A stretch of 64,000 nucleotides of DNA from Reclinomonas americana ATCC 50394 (taxonomy: Eukaryota; Jakobida; Jakobea; Jakobida): NCBI GenBank assembly GCA_048213135.1, contig PS015432.1:1-64000 (forward strand), written 5' to 3'. The notes under the pieces were generated by a model. That model was given only the letters and a program-made list of their open reading frames with translations. It ran no database searches and was not told the DNA's origin. The position numbers were made by a program, and so were the translations under genes. Below are positions 28,979 to 40,086 of the stretch, one piece after another (the stretch's first letter is position 1; every line of letters begins with the position of its first letter).

Positions 28979-30712
28979 GACACCGAAACAAAGATCGTGA
29001 GACAAGAAGAGGGCAGGTCATCGATGTCGCGACTCGTACCGAACAGGAAGGCCACGCCGTACTCGGTGACCACGTAGTGCACATGAGCGCGTGTGGTGGT
29101 GACACCGGCACCCTGGTGCAAGAACGGCACAATGCGCGACTCGCCGCGGTGCGTCGTCGACGGCAGCGCCATGATCGGCTTGCCACCGGGCGACAGAGCG
29201 GCGCCACGCATAAAGTCCATCTGACCACCCACGCCCGAGAAGAACGACTCGCCGATCGAGTCGGCGCAAATCTGGCCCGTCAGGTCGACCTCGATGCACG
29301 AATTGATGGCACACACTGTGCGACAAGTGAGCACGGGAGGAAAATCGGAACTAGGAGAAGAGACAGACTGACCTCGCTCGTTGCGCAGAATGACGGTGGG
29401 ATCCTGCGAGTGGAGAGCACACCATGTAAGCGAGGGGAACGCGAGGGAGGTGCAGACAAACATGCGTGCTGCGCGCAACGTTGACCACGGCCACGTCCAC
29501 CATGGTGAGCAGTGGGTTGTCGTCGACGAAATCGTACAGCTTTTGCGAGCCGATGAGGAAGGTGCTGACCATGCGGCCGTTCCACACCTTCTTGAGGCGA
29601 TTGTTGACCACACCCTTCTCAATCAGCGGGATGATGCCGTCGCTGAACATCTCCGTGTGCACGCCCAGATCCTTGTGGCCACCGAGCTCGGCGAGCACGG
29701 CGTCGGGAATGGCGCCAATGCCCATTTGCAGGCAGGCGCCGTCGGGCACAATCGAGGCCACGTTGCGACCAATGGCCGATTCCACCTCGCTGCGCGGCTT
29801 CGACTTCATCTCAAAGATCGGCGTGTCGACCTCCACCACGCAGTCGAGCTCGTTGACGTGAATAATGCCGTCGCCGTGCGTGCGGGGCATCGACGGATTG
29901 ATCTGTGCCACCACATACTTGGCCTCCTGCACGGCGGCCAGCGAGCAGTCCACCGACACACCCAGCGAGCACCACCCGTGACGATCGGGCGGCGACACCT
30001 GCACCAGCGCCACATCCAGTGGCAAGTAGTTCTGCCGGAACAGTCTGCGCGTGCGCGCCACCCGTGGTGTGAGTGACAAGCCAATGCCAAGATATCTTTC
30101 TGTGGATTCGGACGCAACTTGGGCGTCTCCGAGAGGAAGATGGGCATAAAGTCGGCCTCGCCGGCATTGACGGCCTTGCGAGCGTTGGAACCTGCACACG
30201 CAGTCAGGCGGGTGTCGCACTCAAACAACAACTGCACGCACTCGCCCGGCCGCTCACTCACCAATGAACATGGACACGTCGCGGAAGGCGCGGCGTCCCT
30301 CGGGCGACAACAGATGCGGCAGCGAGCCCTCCGTGTGCAGATGCACCACCTCACAGCCCTTCAAGTGCTGCGTGCACTGACGCGTCATGGCCTCGAGGAG
30401 TGCCGTGGGCGTGGCGGCCGCCGTGTGCACAAACACGCGCGACCACGCCGCTGTTCCACCCGACAGATTGACCACGCGCTGCATGGCCTCGTCGGCACTC
30501 GCACACTGCGTCGGCGGCAGCTTCGAGTGCGCCACGCTCATGTGGCCCCAGTTGGTGCTCGGCAGCGCGGCACCAATCTGATCGCTGGCGCCCGTGGTGG
30601 TGGTGGTGTTGGCGTTGCTGGACGACGCGCATCGCAGCAACAGTGGAGCGAGGCGCGATGACGACGACGAGAAGGAGAAGGGCACCGTGGTGCCCGCTCG
30701 CAGCAGCAACAT
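28979..30712 (-). CDS. ACH1: Acetyl-CoA hydrolase / acetate:succinate CoA-transferase, mitochondrial type
   Basis: Moves or hydrolyses the acetyl group of acetyl-CoA; in protists the family often acts as mitochondrial acetate:succinate CoA-transferase, giving acetate and succinyl-CoA. The N-terminus (MLLLRAGTTVPFSFSSSSSR) is basic, Ser/Leu-rich and free of acidic residues, which fits a mitochondrial presequence. Family blocks in order: HTEGSLPHLLSPEGRRAF, NAGEADFMPIFLSETPK, YLPLDVALVQVSPPDRHGWC, GIGAIPDAVLAELGGHKDLG, GSQKLYDFVDDNPLLTMVDV, CIEVDLTGQICADSIGESFF (Glu of CIEVDL is the expected catalytic glutamate) and HYVVTEYGVAFLFG. The intron at 30112 begins GTTGCGT; the join restores TPKLFRQNYLPL. 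The intron at 29473 begins GTTGCGC, and joining gives VAVVNDPTVILRNE. The C-terminal exon is lost in the 20-N gap. Hydrolase versus transferase activity cannot be told from sequence. Confidence 0.9.
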
Positions 30713-31160
30713 GATGGAACGAACGGTGGGTGACAATTCATGATCGCATCTTTTCCGCATCTTTTGCACTAGTTGCTCGTTGGCGAGGCTTGCAGTTCCG
30801 CGTTGAACGGCTGGCGATGCCACCTGGGCGGTGGGCCTCGATGGAATGTTGAGAGACGCAGAAGAGTGCATGAGAGTGTCATGTTCGATCGTGATTGACA
30901 ACTTCCGTGCATGCGCTGAGTTCCATCTGGTACCGGTGATCGCCGGCGCCGGCAAGCGTCTCAACGAACGCTGATTAGGAAGCAGTGTTGAGATCGACGC
31001 CCTGCTCTCGCGATCAGGCCAAGTGTCGGAGGCCACCTGTCGCGATCCGCTGTGCCCACTGGCTCATGGGACCACAGTCGTGTGGGCCATAACAACGGCA
31101 ACACCATGCTGCAGGGAAGTCGCGGCAGGCAGAACGAACTTGAACTTCTCCATTCACTGC
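30713..31160. other. Intergenic spacer
   Basis: About 450 bp between the PMP3-like gene stop and the CoA-transferase start. The frame upstream of the transferase start stays open (to about 31036) but has no protein-like composition. I see no gene in it. Confidence 0.5.
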
Positions 31161-31780
31161 TCACGAGACGCCCTCGGGTGGCGGCATGCCGACCATGGAG
31201 TAGTTTGCTCTTCTCCTGCGCATCTCTCCCAGGTACTCGGCAAACGCCGAGAACGCATACATCACCCCCGGAATCCACAGCAGCGCCGTCAACAACAGGC
31301 ACCACAGAGCACTCTGACATGCGTGTCGTCGCTGCGCGAGGAGGGAGAGTGAGAGAGAGGCAGGAGACAAGCGATTGGTTACAAAGGTGTCAGCGTCTCA
31401 TATGCTCTCTCTCTCATGTACGTATGTGCGTATGTGCGCATGTGTGTGTGTGTGCGTGTGTGTGTATGTGTGTGTGTGTGTGCGTGTGTGTGATGAATTC
31501 CCTTCTTCATCATCCCTCTTTCAACCCACTCCCCACTCGCCTTCACAACGAACACTGCAGCGGGTGGCAGCAGCACACACAGCGCGGCCACGCACACCAC
31601 TGTGAGCCAAAACACACATCCACGATGACTGTCGAGCCCAATCGCTCTTCTCGACGGCCACGAGTGCTGGTGTTGAAGATGTGGAGGTCCGTGATCGGTG
31701 GCCGACATGGGCTTGTAGAAGAGCGTCACGGCAGGTGGCCGCTCGCGCTCGAACTCGTCATCGAGACTCACGTTTGTCAT
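31161..31780 (-). CDS. PMP3 / UPF0057-like small membrane protein
   Basis: Two exons. Exon 1 encodes a polar N-terminus (MTNVSLDDEFERERPPAVTL) and a first transmembrane helix, FWLTVVCVAALCVLLPPAAVF, whose LPPxAVF is the hallmark of PMP3 proteins. Exon 2 encodes ALWCLLLTALLWIPGVMYAF, matching the second PMP3 helix (LTxLGWIPGVIHAxY), then a basic cytosolic tail. PMP3 proteins are plasma-membrane proteolipids linked to membrane potential and salt tolerance in yeast and plants. This one is longer at the N-terminus (about 60 extra residues). The connecting intron (about 31320-31490) carries a GT-rich repeat. Start ATG is at 31778-31780, stop TGA at 31161-31163. Confidence 0.72.
31439..31493. repeat. 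Interrupted (GT)n in the PMP3-like gene intron
   Basis: GT-rich tract broken by GC and AT steps, within the only intron of the gene. Confidence 0.85.
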
Positions 31781-32289
31781 TGCACAATGATCACGAAGAG
31801 GCAAAGACAGAATCGTCAAGCGAGCAAAGGGCGGGATTGTTATCGTTGGTCGATGCTGCTGTTGCGTGTGCATGCGTGTCCAGAGGGCACGCACACAGTC
31901 ACATAGAGAATGGCACCTCCCATCTCGTTTGTCATCTGCCATCTATAGATCTGACAGCTGCAAACAGATCCGACAACGTGAACCACACTGCTCCTGGATC
32001 TGCATGCTCTCGTCGCTTGCACATATGGGGTGCATAGAGGCGGAGATGCGTGTGCGCCAGCTGCAGTCCGTGGATGGCGCGTCCAGTGTGCATTTGCCGG
32101 GAATGCACCAAACAAACCCGGCAGTCACACCAGTCATTCGTCACCAGACGGAGAGGCCTGTTGTTGTCTGCCGTATCCCACTCTTTTTTCTTCCCCCACT
32201 GAGAGTAGACCATGTCACAGTGCACTCACGATCAGTTGCGTTTCGTCTCTCTCTGCTTCGTTGTCGCCTGAGCTCACACGTGTTGATGA
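31781..32289. other. Intergenic, divergent spacer
   Basis: About 500 bp between the start of the PMP3-like gene and the gap that hides the start of the plus-strand TPR gene. It probably holds promoters for both; no motif is clear. Confidence 0.4.
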
Positions 32290-32358
32290 NNNNNNNNNNN
32301 NNNNNNNNNNNNNNNNNNNNNNNNNNNNNNNNNNNNNNNNNNNNNNNNNNNNNNNNNN
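32290..32358. other. Assembly gap (69 N)
   Basis: Hides the start of the TPR gene. Confidence 1.
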
Positions 32359-32798
32359 TGGGGCCGCAGCACGTTGACACACTGTCGACCATGCACCGCG
32401 TTGTTGCGTGCCTCGCCAAGCAGGGCGTGGTGAACGACGCTCGCAGCCTGTGCAAGAAGTGCCTGAAGTACCGGCAGGAGCATCCGGACTTGGGCACGCA
32501 CCACATCGACACTCTGGTCAGCGAGTACACCCTGCTGGTGCTGTGTGCCGACCCCGACGCCTCGCTGGAGAAGTTGACCGAGTCTTACCGGCAGCTGACG
32601 ACCCTGCTGGTGCGGCAGCACGAGGCCAAGGTCGACCCGGAACTGATCGAGAACACGAGCGGCGCCCTTGAGCAGCTGCAGGCACACATTCAGCAAAAGA
32701 GAACTGCAAAGACCACGGAGGAGCAGATGGATTGTGAGGAGCGGCGAAAGGTATTGCGGCAGCGTGCTGCCGCGGCAAAGAGCCGGCGACAGCGCTAA
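32359..32798 (+). CDS. TPR protein (kinesin-light-chain-like repeat), 3' fragment
   Basis: The frame is open from an N gap to TAA at 32796-32798. Repeats of about 42 residues are visible: HVDTLSTMHRVVACLAKQGV with ARSLCKKCLKYRQEHPDLG, then HHIDTLVSEYTLLVLCADPD. The pattern (H..TL......A..L...G....A..L......) is that of tetratricopeptide repeats of the kinesin-light-chain/NB-ARC-TPR type. The tail is a charged helix ending AAAAKSRRQR. TPRs bind peptide partners; none can be named. The 5' end is in the 69-N gap. It converges on the Myb gene, whose stop is 80 bp away. Confidence 0.7.
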
Positions 32799-32877
32799 AG
32801 CAGAGAGCCATGTGTATAATGTAAACAAGAGTTAATTGTAGTTGTTCATTTTCTCCGCACACGCACGCATACCAACA

Positions 32878-34861
32878 CTATGTTGTTCTGACGGCGTCAG
32901 TCGATGATTCTGCTGCTGCTGGTGGTGGTGGTGATGCTGTGACATTGCTAAACGCACCAGACGCACCGCGCGCCATGGTGCTTAGCATGGAGGCCGTCGA
33001 CAGTGGGGCGGCTGTCGGCGCAAACATCGAGGTCGCAAAGGTCGGCTGCGCAGTCGGAGCAAACATGCCCGTCAGCTGCGCTTGCTGTTGCATAAGCAGC
33101 GCGCCGGTGGATGGTGAAGCAAACGACAGCATGGGTTGCACCGACGACGGTATCAACATCGAGGTGGGAAGGGTGGTCATCGCAGTTGGTGTGGTCGCAG
33201 GTTGAGGCACTGCAGAGCGCGCACAGCAGAGCGATGAGCAAAAGGAGGAAGCGTGTGTAGCAACATGGTCACCAACCGTAGTAGGCGGTGGGTGGTGCGG
33301 CGGGAAGGAAAAACGGATTGCTGACTTGCGCCTCCAAGGCGAATCGTCGAGCCATCTCCGCTCGCAGCATGGCTATTTGCTGCTGTTGGATTTGTTGCTG
33401 GGCGTGGAAGTGCGAGAGAATCAACGAGTCGAGGGCGGCGGCGGCATTGTGAGGCGTCGTAGGTTGTTGACCATACGACAGCGGCGTAGTCATGGCGGTT
33501 GCGTCGTGGAGCATCGATGGCGGCAGTTGTGGCGGTGGTGAGCATCGAGAACACGCCGGCGACAGCTTGGTCGTGGCCGGTGGCGTGGTGGTGACACCGC
33601 TGCCACTGGTCGGGGCCACTGGATCGGCGCTAATGGCCTCCAGCAGCGCGGCAAAGGCGCTACTTGAAGTCGGCGAGCTCGAGCCGGCCGTGGCGCCCTG
33701 AGCAGCCGCAGCCGCAGCCGAAGCAGCAGCAGCAGCAGCCGTTGGCGACCGTGGTGGCTTTGGCAATGCTGCTGCGGAGGCCAGCGACGACGAGGAGCAC
33801 ACAGTGACTGGCGATGCAGATGGTGAGGAGGATAGCAAGGGCCCGTCGTCCAGCTTGTGCTTCAATCTGCGTCGCCAGCCGCACACCGGGCGTGTGAGAT
33901 GCTGCAGATCAATACAGCAGAAAATAAACAGACAAAGCTCACCGGTAGTATTGTGTGCGGCAGTGCAAGTCGGTGCGACCGGGAAACGCATTCGACACGC
34001 GCTTCCAGTTCTTTTCGCCCACACGCTCCACCACCACCATCAACTGCTGCAACTCCTCTGCGCAAACGAAAGACAGACAAATGAGACGGTGCAATTGGAC
34101 GAACAAGATGCGCGCCAAGACACGCACCTTGTGACCACGGATCACGATTGATGCCGGGCTGTATGTATTCAACAACACACACGCGCGTATATAAGAGACA
34201 TGAAAGAGACAGAAAGACACCAATACAACTGCTTACCCGCAACACACGGTTCCATCGTTGACAGCACTGTGCGGCGGTGCGCGAGCCCACATACGCCGCA
34301 ATTTCACGCCACGACGGCAGTCGCAGTGCCTGCTTGGCCTCACGCAGTCGCTCATCTTCCTCCTGATGAGACAAACAAAAAAAGAGAGAGTCGCACATGA
34401 GTGGGTTGCCGCGCAATAGAGTTTTTCAAACTTCGCTTGTCCACTTCTGCACTGCTGTTATCGTCGACACACTCAGACACACACAGAGAGAGAGGTGGAG
34501 TGTATGTGGTGATGCGAGGGAGAGAGGAAGAGAAAGAGAGACGGGGAGAGACTGTGCTTTCGTGCTCGCAAACAACACAACGGCACTCGCACAATCTTCT
34601 CCACTGGTGCACGGGAGTTGTGGTGCGCCTGCGTGACTCGCTCGCTCACAGACTCTCTTTGTGCGTGTGTGCTCTGTCGCGCTGCGCGCGGAGAAGACGC
34701 GTGCGTGGAGGCACACGAGGGTGTCGATGTCTCATCTCTCTCTCACACACATACTCTGTCTGGTGTCGACAACTGACCTCATGCCAGAAGCCTCTGGAAC
34801 CATTCAGCTGCTGCTGCTCCGCGAGCAGGTGCTGCTGATCCTCACTGTTGTCGGTCTCCAT
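32878..34861 (-). CDS. R2R3-type Myb transcription factor
   Basis: After a short Gln-rich N-terminus (METDNSEDQQHLL), two Myb repeats are assembled over four exons. The first is FWHEEEDERLREA...LPSWREIAAYVGSRTAAQCCQRW. The second is DPWSQEELQQLMVVVERVGE...NWKRVSNAFPGRTDLHCRTQY. The spaced tryptophans and the QCxxRW and PGRTxxxCxxxY motifs are those of c-Myb R2 and R3. The rest is a Ser/Ala/Pro/Gln/Thr-rich region with no fold, probably a transactivation or interaction region. The first intron (about 34367-34783) is long for this window. I chose ATG 34859-34861; an upstream TTG-initiated extension has no support. Stop TAG is at 32878-32880. The 2.3 kb upstream of this gene holds no other gene. 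Confidence 0.85.
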
Positions 34862-35554
34862 ATTCTCGAGGTTTGCCAGGGGTGGAAGCGGTCGCGCACA
34901 GGAGACACTCGAAAAAGTTTTGGTGTGTGTCTTGTTGGACAACCCAAATCGGGCGCGCTTGTGTCTCGTGCGCGCTCCGCGGTGTCACACACTCGCTTTT
35001 CCCCGTGTGAATGGTGGAGAGTGTTGAAGCGTGGGGTGTTGCTGTGCAAGGTGGTGTGCGGCGTGCGAGTTGTGGTGGTGGGGGAGAGAGATGATGGGCC
35101 ACAGAGTTTTCGAATATCGACGAGAAGTTTTTGGGCGTCCGAGCGTTTTCGGAGCTCCCTTTTCTCCCCCTCCTGATTGAGCGCGGGGTGGTGAATGGTG
35201 GAGAGAATGATGTACGCCGTGGGCGCGGTGCGGGCGTTGAGACAGGATGTAAATAGGGTAGGTGGGTAGCAGAGCGTGACCGATATCGCCCCGGGGGTTT
35301 TCGCAACTACCAGTGATATTGGGTCCGTCGGTGTGCATGCAGCACGTGCACGCCAACTTTGTCTGTCACCAACGAAGCAACAACGTGCTGGAAGACCAAA
35401 ATCAAGGCGAAAAACACGTATCCGGATTCGGATCGCGACAAGAAGTTTTCGAATTCGAATTCTCGCGACGTCGACTGACCAACAACAACAATACAACAAC
35501 AACAACAACAAGAACAACAACAACTTCACGGATCCAAACAGCAACACAGCTGCA

Positions 35555-35599
35555 TGATGATCACCATCTTGAGTGAGCACCAGAAACTCAGACATCACG
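35555..35599 (+). repeat. Direct repeat copy 1 of a foldback-type element
   Basis: A 45-bp sequence beginning TGATGATCACCATCTTGAG that recurs at 36309-36353. The flank to its left (35532-35554) recurs in reverse orientation at 36409-36431. Confidence 0.85.
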
Positions 35600-35940
35600 A
35601 AAAAAAGAATTTCATTCACCAACAAACAAGCAACAGCTGTCTTGATGACCAGCTTCAACCGTATCCAAAACATCAACATAGACACCAATCTTGAGGCAGC
35701 AGCAGGTTTCTTGTGTGTGTGTGTTCGCTCTCGGAGCTCCGGCCGAACAAGTCGAGAACTGCGATCTTGATTACACCACATCTTGCAATAGGCAACGCAC
35801 GTGGAGAGAGGAGGAATTATGTTTGTCAAAGCTGATTCGCTGTATCTGTGGCGCACGCAGTGCCGAGGACCGCGAATCCGAAGCGGAATTCATTCGAAAT
35901 TCTGTTTGATCGAACCACCGATTTGCAAGCTGGTGCTACA

Positions 35941-36308
35941 NNNNNNNNNNNNNNNNNNNNNNNNNNNNNNNNNNNNNNNNNNNNNNNNNNNNNNNNNNNN
36001 NNNNNNNNNNNNNNNNNNNNNNNNNNNNNNNNNNNNNNNNNNNNNNNNNNNNNNNNNNNNNNNNNNNNNNNNNNNNNNNNNNNNNNNNNNNNNNNNNNNN
36101 NNNNNNNNNNNNNNNNNNNNNNNNNNNNNNNNNNNNNNNNNNNNNNNNNNNNNNNNNNNNNNNNNNNNNNNNNNNNNNNNNNNNNNNNNNNNNNNNNNNN
36201 NNNNNNNNNNNNNNNNNNNNNNNNNNNNNNNNNNNNNNNNNNNNNNNNNNNNNNNNNNNNNNNNNNNNNNNNNNNNNNNNNNNNNNNNNNNNNNNNNNNN
36301 NNNNNNNN
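35941..36308. other. Assembly gap (368 N)
   Basis: Lies between the two copies of the foldback repeat; probably repeat-related. Confidence 1.
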
Positions 36309-36431
36309 TGATGATCACCATCTTGAGTGAGCACCAGAAACTCAGACATCACGGAAAAAAGCGAGAAAAAGTCGAGATGACTAATGCCACTCAAGATGGT
36401 GATCATCATGCAGCTGTGTTGCTGTTTGGAG
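36309..36431. repeat. Hairpin-forming repeat: direct copy 2 plus inverted arm
   Basis: The left arm 36309-36329 and the right arm 36388-36408 are perfect 21-bp inverted repeats with a 58-bp spacer. The left part repeats 35555-35599. The right part (36388-36431) is the reverse complement of about 35532-35575. The element abuts the N gap. Confidence 0.85.
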
Positions 36432-37203
36432 TAGTAAAGTTGTTGTCGTAAACGAGGACCCCATCCATCCTCACGCATACGTTGCTGCTCAAGTTTCATG
36501 AAGCAGGCGATCACTGGTAGATGCTCATTGTTGTGTATGGATCAGTGAAGTTTCTATTATCGTAAGTAGAATTCGGAATACAGCAAGCTTGCAATTGCAT
36601 CACCTGGACCTGGTTTGTTTGCACTGTCTGGCTTGGCCTTTTCAGAAAATTGAATGAGTCGTGTGTGGACGCAGAAAAACGCTACGCGTCAATACAAGTG
36701 CCTCAAATGCGCTGTTCAGCCACTCGGTATTACACGATGCAGATCGATGCAGTTCTCGACTTGTTCGAAGCCCCGAGAGCGAAAACATCAACAAGAAAAC
36801 CTGCCACAACCCTCAAAAACTGGTGAATTGTTGATGGTTGGGCTTGGCCATCAGGTCGGCTAATGTCAGTGGCCTCTTTGTTGTTGTCGAGCATCGCCTG
36901 AGGTTCTGATTTCCGGTATTGCCCCAGTTGTGGGGTGGTTCCTGCTCGTCCGAGTCACGCTCAGCAAAACATTCGATTACGTTCATTTTCCATCTCTCCT
37001 TCCTCCTCCTCCTCCTTCCCCCCCCCCCTCCACACACACTTGAGTTTGCATGCGGCGGCGCACACTTGCGCGTGCAACGCAGCGGTGCGACACAACAAAA
37101 AAAGAAAAAGAAAGCGGATGCCACCACCGCTACGCTTTCGACAACACAACAAAGCAAAACAAACAGAAAAATAAAATACGGAAATAGGAATGCGAGGCAG
37201 CTC

Positions 37204-38183
37204 TCAGGGCCTCGTCTCCACGCGCATGCGCTGCAGCCACAGTGCATCCATTATGTCCACCGCAAGTTGGTCCCACGGCTCTCGTACGGCATACTCCCCG
37301 GCAAGCATCCCCTGCTGCTGCGATTGCTGCATCGCAAACAGTCGCTGGTGTTCGAGAAATGTCGCCGGCGGCAGCACAGGCGGTGGAGCCGTCTGGTGAG
37401 GCCAGAAGAAGTCGCTCCCTAATAGGGGCGACAGCCGGCCCAGAGCCGCCAGCGGGACACTGCCGCCGCCAAAGAAGCCTGTGTGACCCGACAGTGGAAG
37501 GTCGCCAGCGGCAGGAAAGCCCTCCACCATGCCCAGCACATCACCGCCGCTGACAATGCCGTCAGTGGCGGCGGCACTGTCCACGGAACCAATGGAAAAC
37601 GAGCGAGGCATCGCGGCGAACTTGGCGGCGCGAGAGCGTGGCGTTGTCATCGTGGCATCACCTCCGCCCGCCAGATGCAAGGCATGCACCGCGGAGAGTT
37701 GTGGCGACTGAGCCGACATCAACGGCAGTGTTGCGGCTCTTGCCGCTGCTGTGGTGGTCGTTGTGGTCGTCGTAGTCGTTGTGGTGCTGGAGGAGGGGAA
37801 GCGACGCGAACTCGCCACGTCGAACGACGACGATGATGGTGGTGGTGGTGACTTGATAATATCTCCGCCGGCAGAGTGCATTTGTAGCGACGCTGCGCGC
37901 AACAGCGGTGATGCGGCGTCCGGAAACGCAGGCATGTTGCCGCTGTCCGAGTCCATCTGCGAGTCGGAATCGTGATCGTACCCCGTGCCCACCGTGTACG
38001 TCCTTTGTTCTTTTCGTCGCCGATTCTCAAACCATCTGCAAGGGTGCGAGAAAGGTCACCAGTGAGCAACTGTCGATGAACACAACGGGGGTTCAATTGC
38101 AAGAGTGCGGTGCACGCAACACGGTGATGCTGCTGACGGAGCGACCGAGTTGTGCGGCCAGCACCTCCTTCTGGTTCCGATCA
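37204..38183 (-). CDS. Homeodomain protein, 5' end missing
   Basis: Two exons are visible. The upstream one encodes DRNQKEVLAAQLGRSVSSIT. Its intron begins GTTGCGT (complement 38114-38120), and splicing to an acceptor near 38037 gives SSITVWFENRRRKEQRTY, homeodomain helix 3 with invariant Trp48, Phe49, Asn51 and Arg53. Position 50 is Glu, not the usual Gln, Lys or Cys, so DNA preference should differ. Helices 1 and most of 2 are not found in the 450 bp upstream and are probably in the N gap at 38638-39096. The remaining 250 or so residues are Ser/Thr/Ala/Pro-rich with a poly-Thr run and no recognisable domain, ending DIMDALWLQRMRVETRP. The class (TALE or typical) cannot be settled without helices 1-2. 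Confidence 0.75.
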
Positions 38184-38637
38184 CTGTGTCGCACACGCAC
38201 ACCAATGACAATGAGTGAAGATGGCAACAAAACAGGAACACAGTCTCCGAAAAACGAGAGAGATGCGAGTGAAGTCAGGAGGGGAAAGGTAGAGAAAGTG
38301 AGTGCGGATGATGGTGGATGTCAGAGTGCGAGCGAGAGATTGTAGTTTTCCCTGAACACGAGTCGCCAAAAAAACGAAATCAATGTGACGAGGAACACAG
38401 CCGCGCGCGCAGCGAATGCTTGGCATGCGCATTGAGCGACTGCACATGCTCATACATACAACACGATACAACTGGGAGGAGAAACAGCTTCATCGCGTGC
38501 GTGCGTGGGAGGAGCGAAGGAGGGAGGGCGGGGAGAGAGAGAGGGAAAGGGTGCACTCGCCAGAGCCAATCGTCGTATTGCCAAAGAAGGGAAAGAGCTC
38601 GGGACACTCAAAGAGAAGAGAAGGAGAGAGCGTGGGG

Positions 38638-39096
38638 NNNNNNNNNNNNNNNNNNNNNNNNNNNNNNNNNNNNNNNNNNNNNNNNNNNNNNNNNNNNNNN
38701 NNNNNNNNNNNNNNNNNNNNNNNNNNNNNNNNNNNNNNNNNNNNNNNNNNNNNNNNNNNNNNNNNNNNNNNNNNNNNNNNNNNNNNNNNNNNNNNNNNNN
38801 NNNNNNNNNNNNNNNNNNNNNNNNNNNNNNNNNNNNNNNNNNNNNNNNNNNNNNNNNNNNNNNNNNNNNNNNNNNNNNNNNNNNNNNNNNNNNNNNNNNN
38901 NNNNNNNNNNNNNNNNNNNNNNNNNNNNNNNNNNNNNNNNNNNNNNNNNNNNNNNNNNNNNNNNNNNNNNNNNNNNNNNNNNNNNNNNNNNNNNNNNNNN
39001 NNNNNNNNNNNNNNNNNNNNNNNNNNNNNNNNNNNNNNNNNNNNNNNNNNNNNNNNNNNNNNNNNNNNNNNNNNNNNNNNNNNNNNNNNNNNNNNN
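38638..39096. other. Assembly gap (459 N)
   Basis: Upstream of the homeodomain gene; may hide its first exons. Confidence 1.
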
Positions 39097-39839
39097 CGGA
39101 AACACGGGGGCACAGTGCATGGGAGGGGCAAGGCCGCCATGGCACACAGCCGCCATGTGCCACAGCGGGGAAGGGAGGAGAGGCAAGAGCGGGGAGGCAT
39201 GTCGAAGGCGCTCTGCTGCAGCCTTTTTTCGCATGCTACGAGGGAAGGGGGCTAAAGAAGAGGAGCAAGGAAAAGCAAGGGGAAATGGAGGAAGAGGCAC
39301 AGGGGAGACATATCGAGAGGAGAAGAGGAGTGGGGGACACTTGGAAGGGGAAGAAACCGTAGCGAAATGGATCGCGCCATGATGACGCAAACAGTGCAGA
39401 TACGCACATGACGCCACGCACTATCACGCTCGACAACAAGACACATGAGAAGACACACAGGCGCACATAGACTCGGACCGGTACCGATGTAAAGAGTGCC
39501 AACATGGCATGATTCCCACAAGAATCTTTTCGTGCCTTTGACGCAACCGGCGAGAGGGAAAGAATATCGCAAGCGGGGGTCGTTCCCACGCACTCCTCCT
39601 GCGTGCACACTGCCTCTGGTGCTCGTGCGCGTGGACACACACACATCCACACGTGCAGAGTGTGTGAGAGAGGCCACGATCGGTGCAGAAGTGCTGTGTC
39701 GTGTCGTCGTGGTGCCATGCCCGAAGGAAAAAAAGAACAAGGGCACAACAAGAAGAGGGCGACAGGAGCAGAGAGAGTCGTGCACGTGCGTGCGTGTGCA
39801 TGTAAGAAAGTGGCAGTGAGAGTGATGGCTGCCGCACGG

Positions 39840-40086
39840 NNNNNNNNNNNNNNNNNNNNNNNNNNNNNNNNNNNNNNNNNNNNNNNNNNNNNNNNNNNNN
39901 NNNNNNNNNNNNNNNNNNNNNNNNNNNNNNNNNNNNNNNNNNNNNNNNNNNNNNNNNNNNNNNNNNNNNNNNNNNNNNNNNNNNNNNNNNNNNNNNNNNN
40001 NNNNNNNNNNNNNNNNNNNNNNNNNNNNNNNNNNNNNNNNNNNNNNNNNNNNNNNNNNNNNNNNNNNNNNNNNNNNNNNNNNNNNN
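39840..40086. other. Assembly gap (247 N)
   Basis: In the gene-poor region; content unknown. Confidence 1.

Larger units (their letters stand above)
34862..37203. other. Gene-poor region with foldback repeat and gap
   Basis: 2.3 kb between the Myb start and the homeodomain stop. A long open minus frame (34804-35856) is low-complexity and unlike a protein. The region contains a (CAA)n tract (about 35480-35525), the direct/inverted repeat described separately, and a 368-N gap. Confidence 0.5.

Noticed and set aside
30713-31036. N-terminal extension of the CoA-transferase to 31036
   Set aside because: The frame is open but the sequence is not conserved. ATG 30710-30712 starts a convincing mitochondrial presequence.
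34804-35856. 350-codon open frame on the minus strand upstream of Myb
   Set aside because: Low-complexity, Cys/Leu/Thr/Ser-biased, overlaps the Myb start and shows no domain; looks like a chance open frame.
39539-39545. Isolated GTTGCGT on the minus strand in the gene-poor region
   Set aside because: No flanking exon has protein-like composition, so I cannot support an intron here. It is not counted among the 36.
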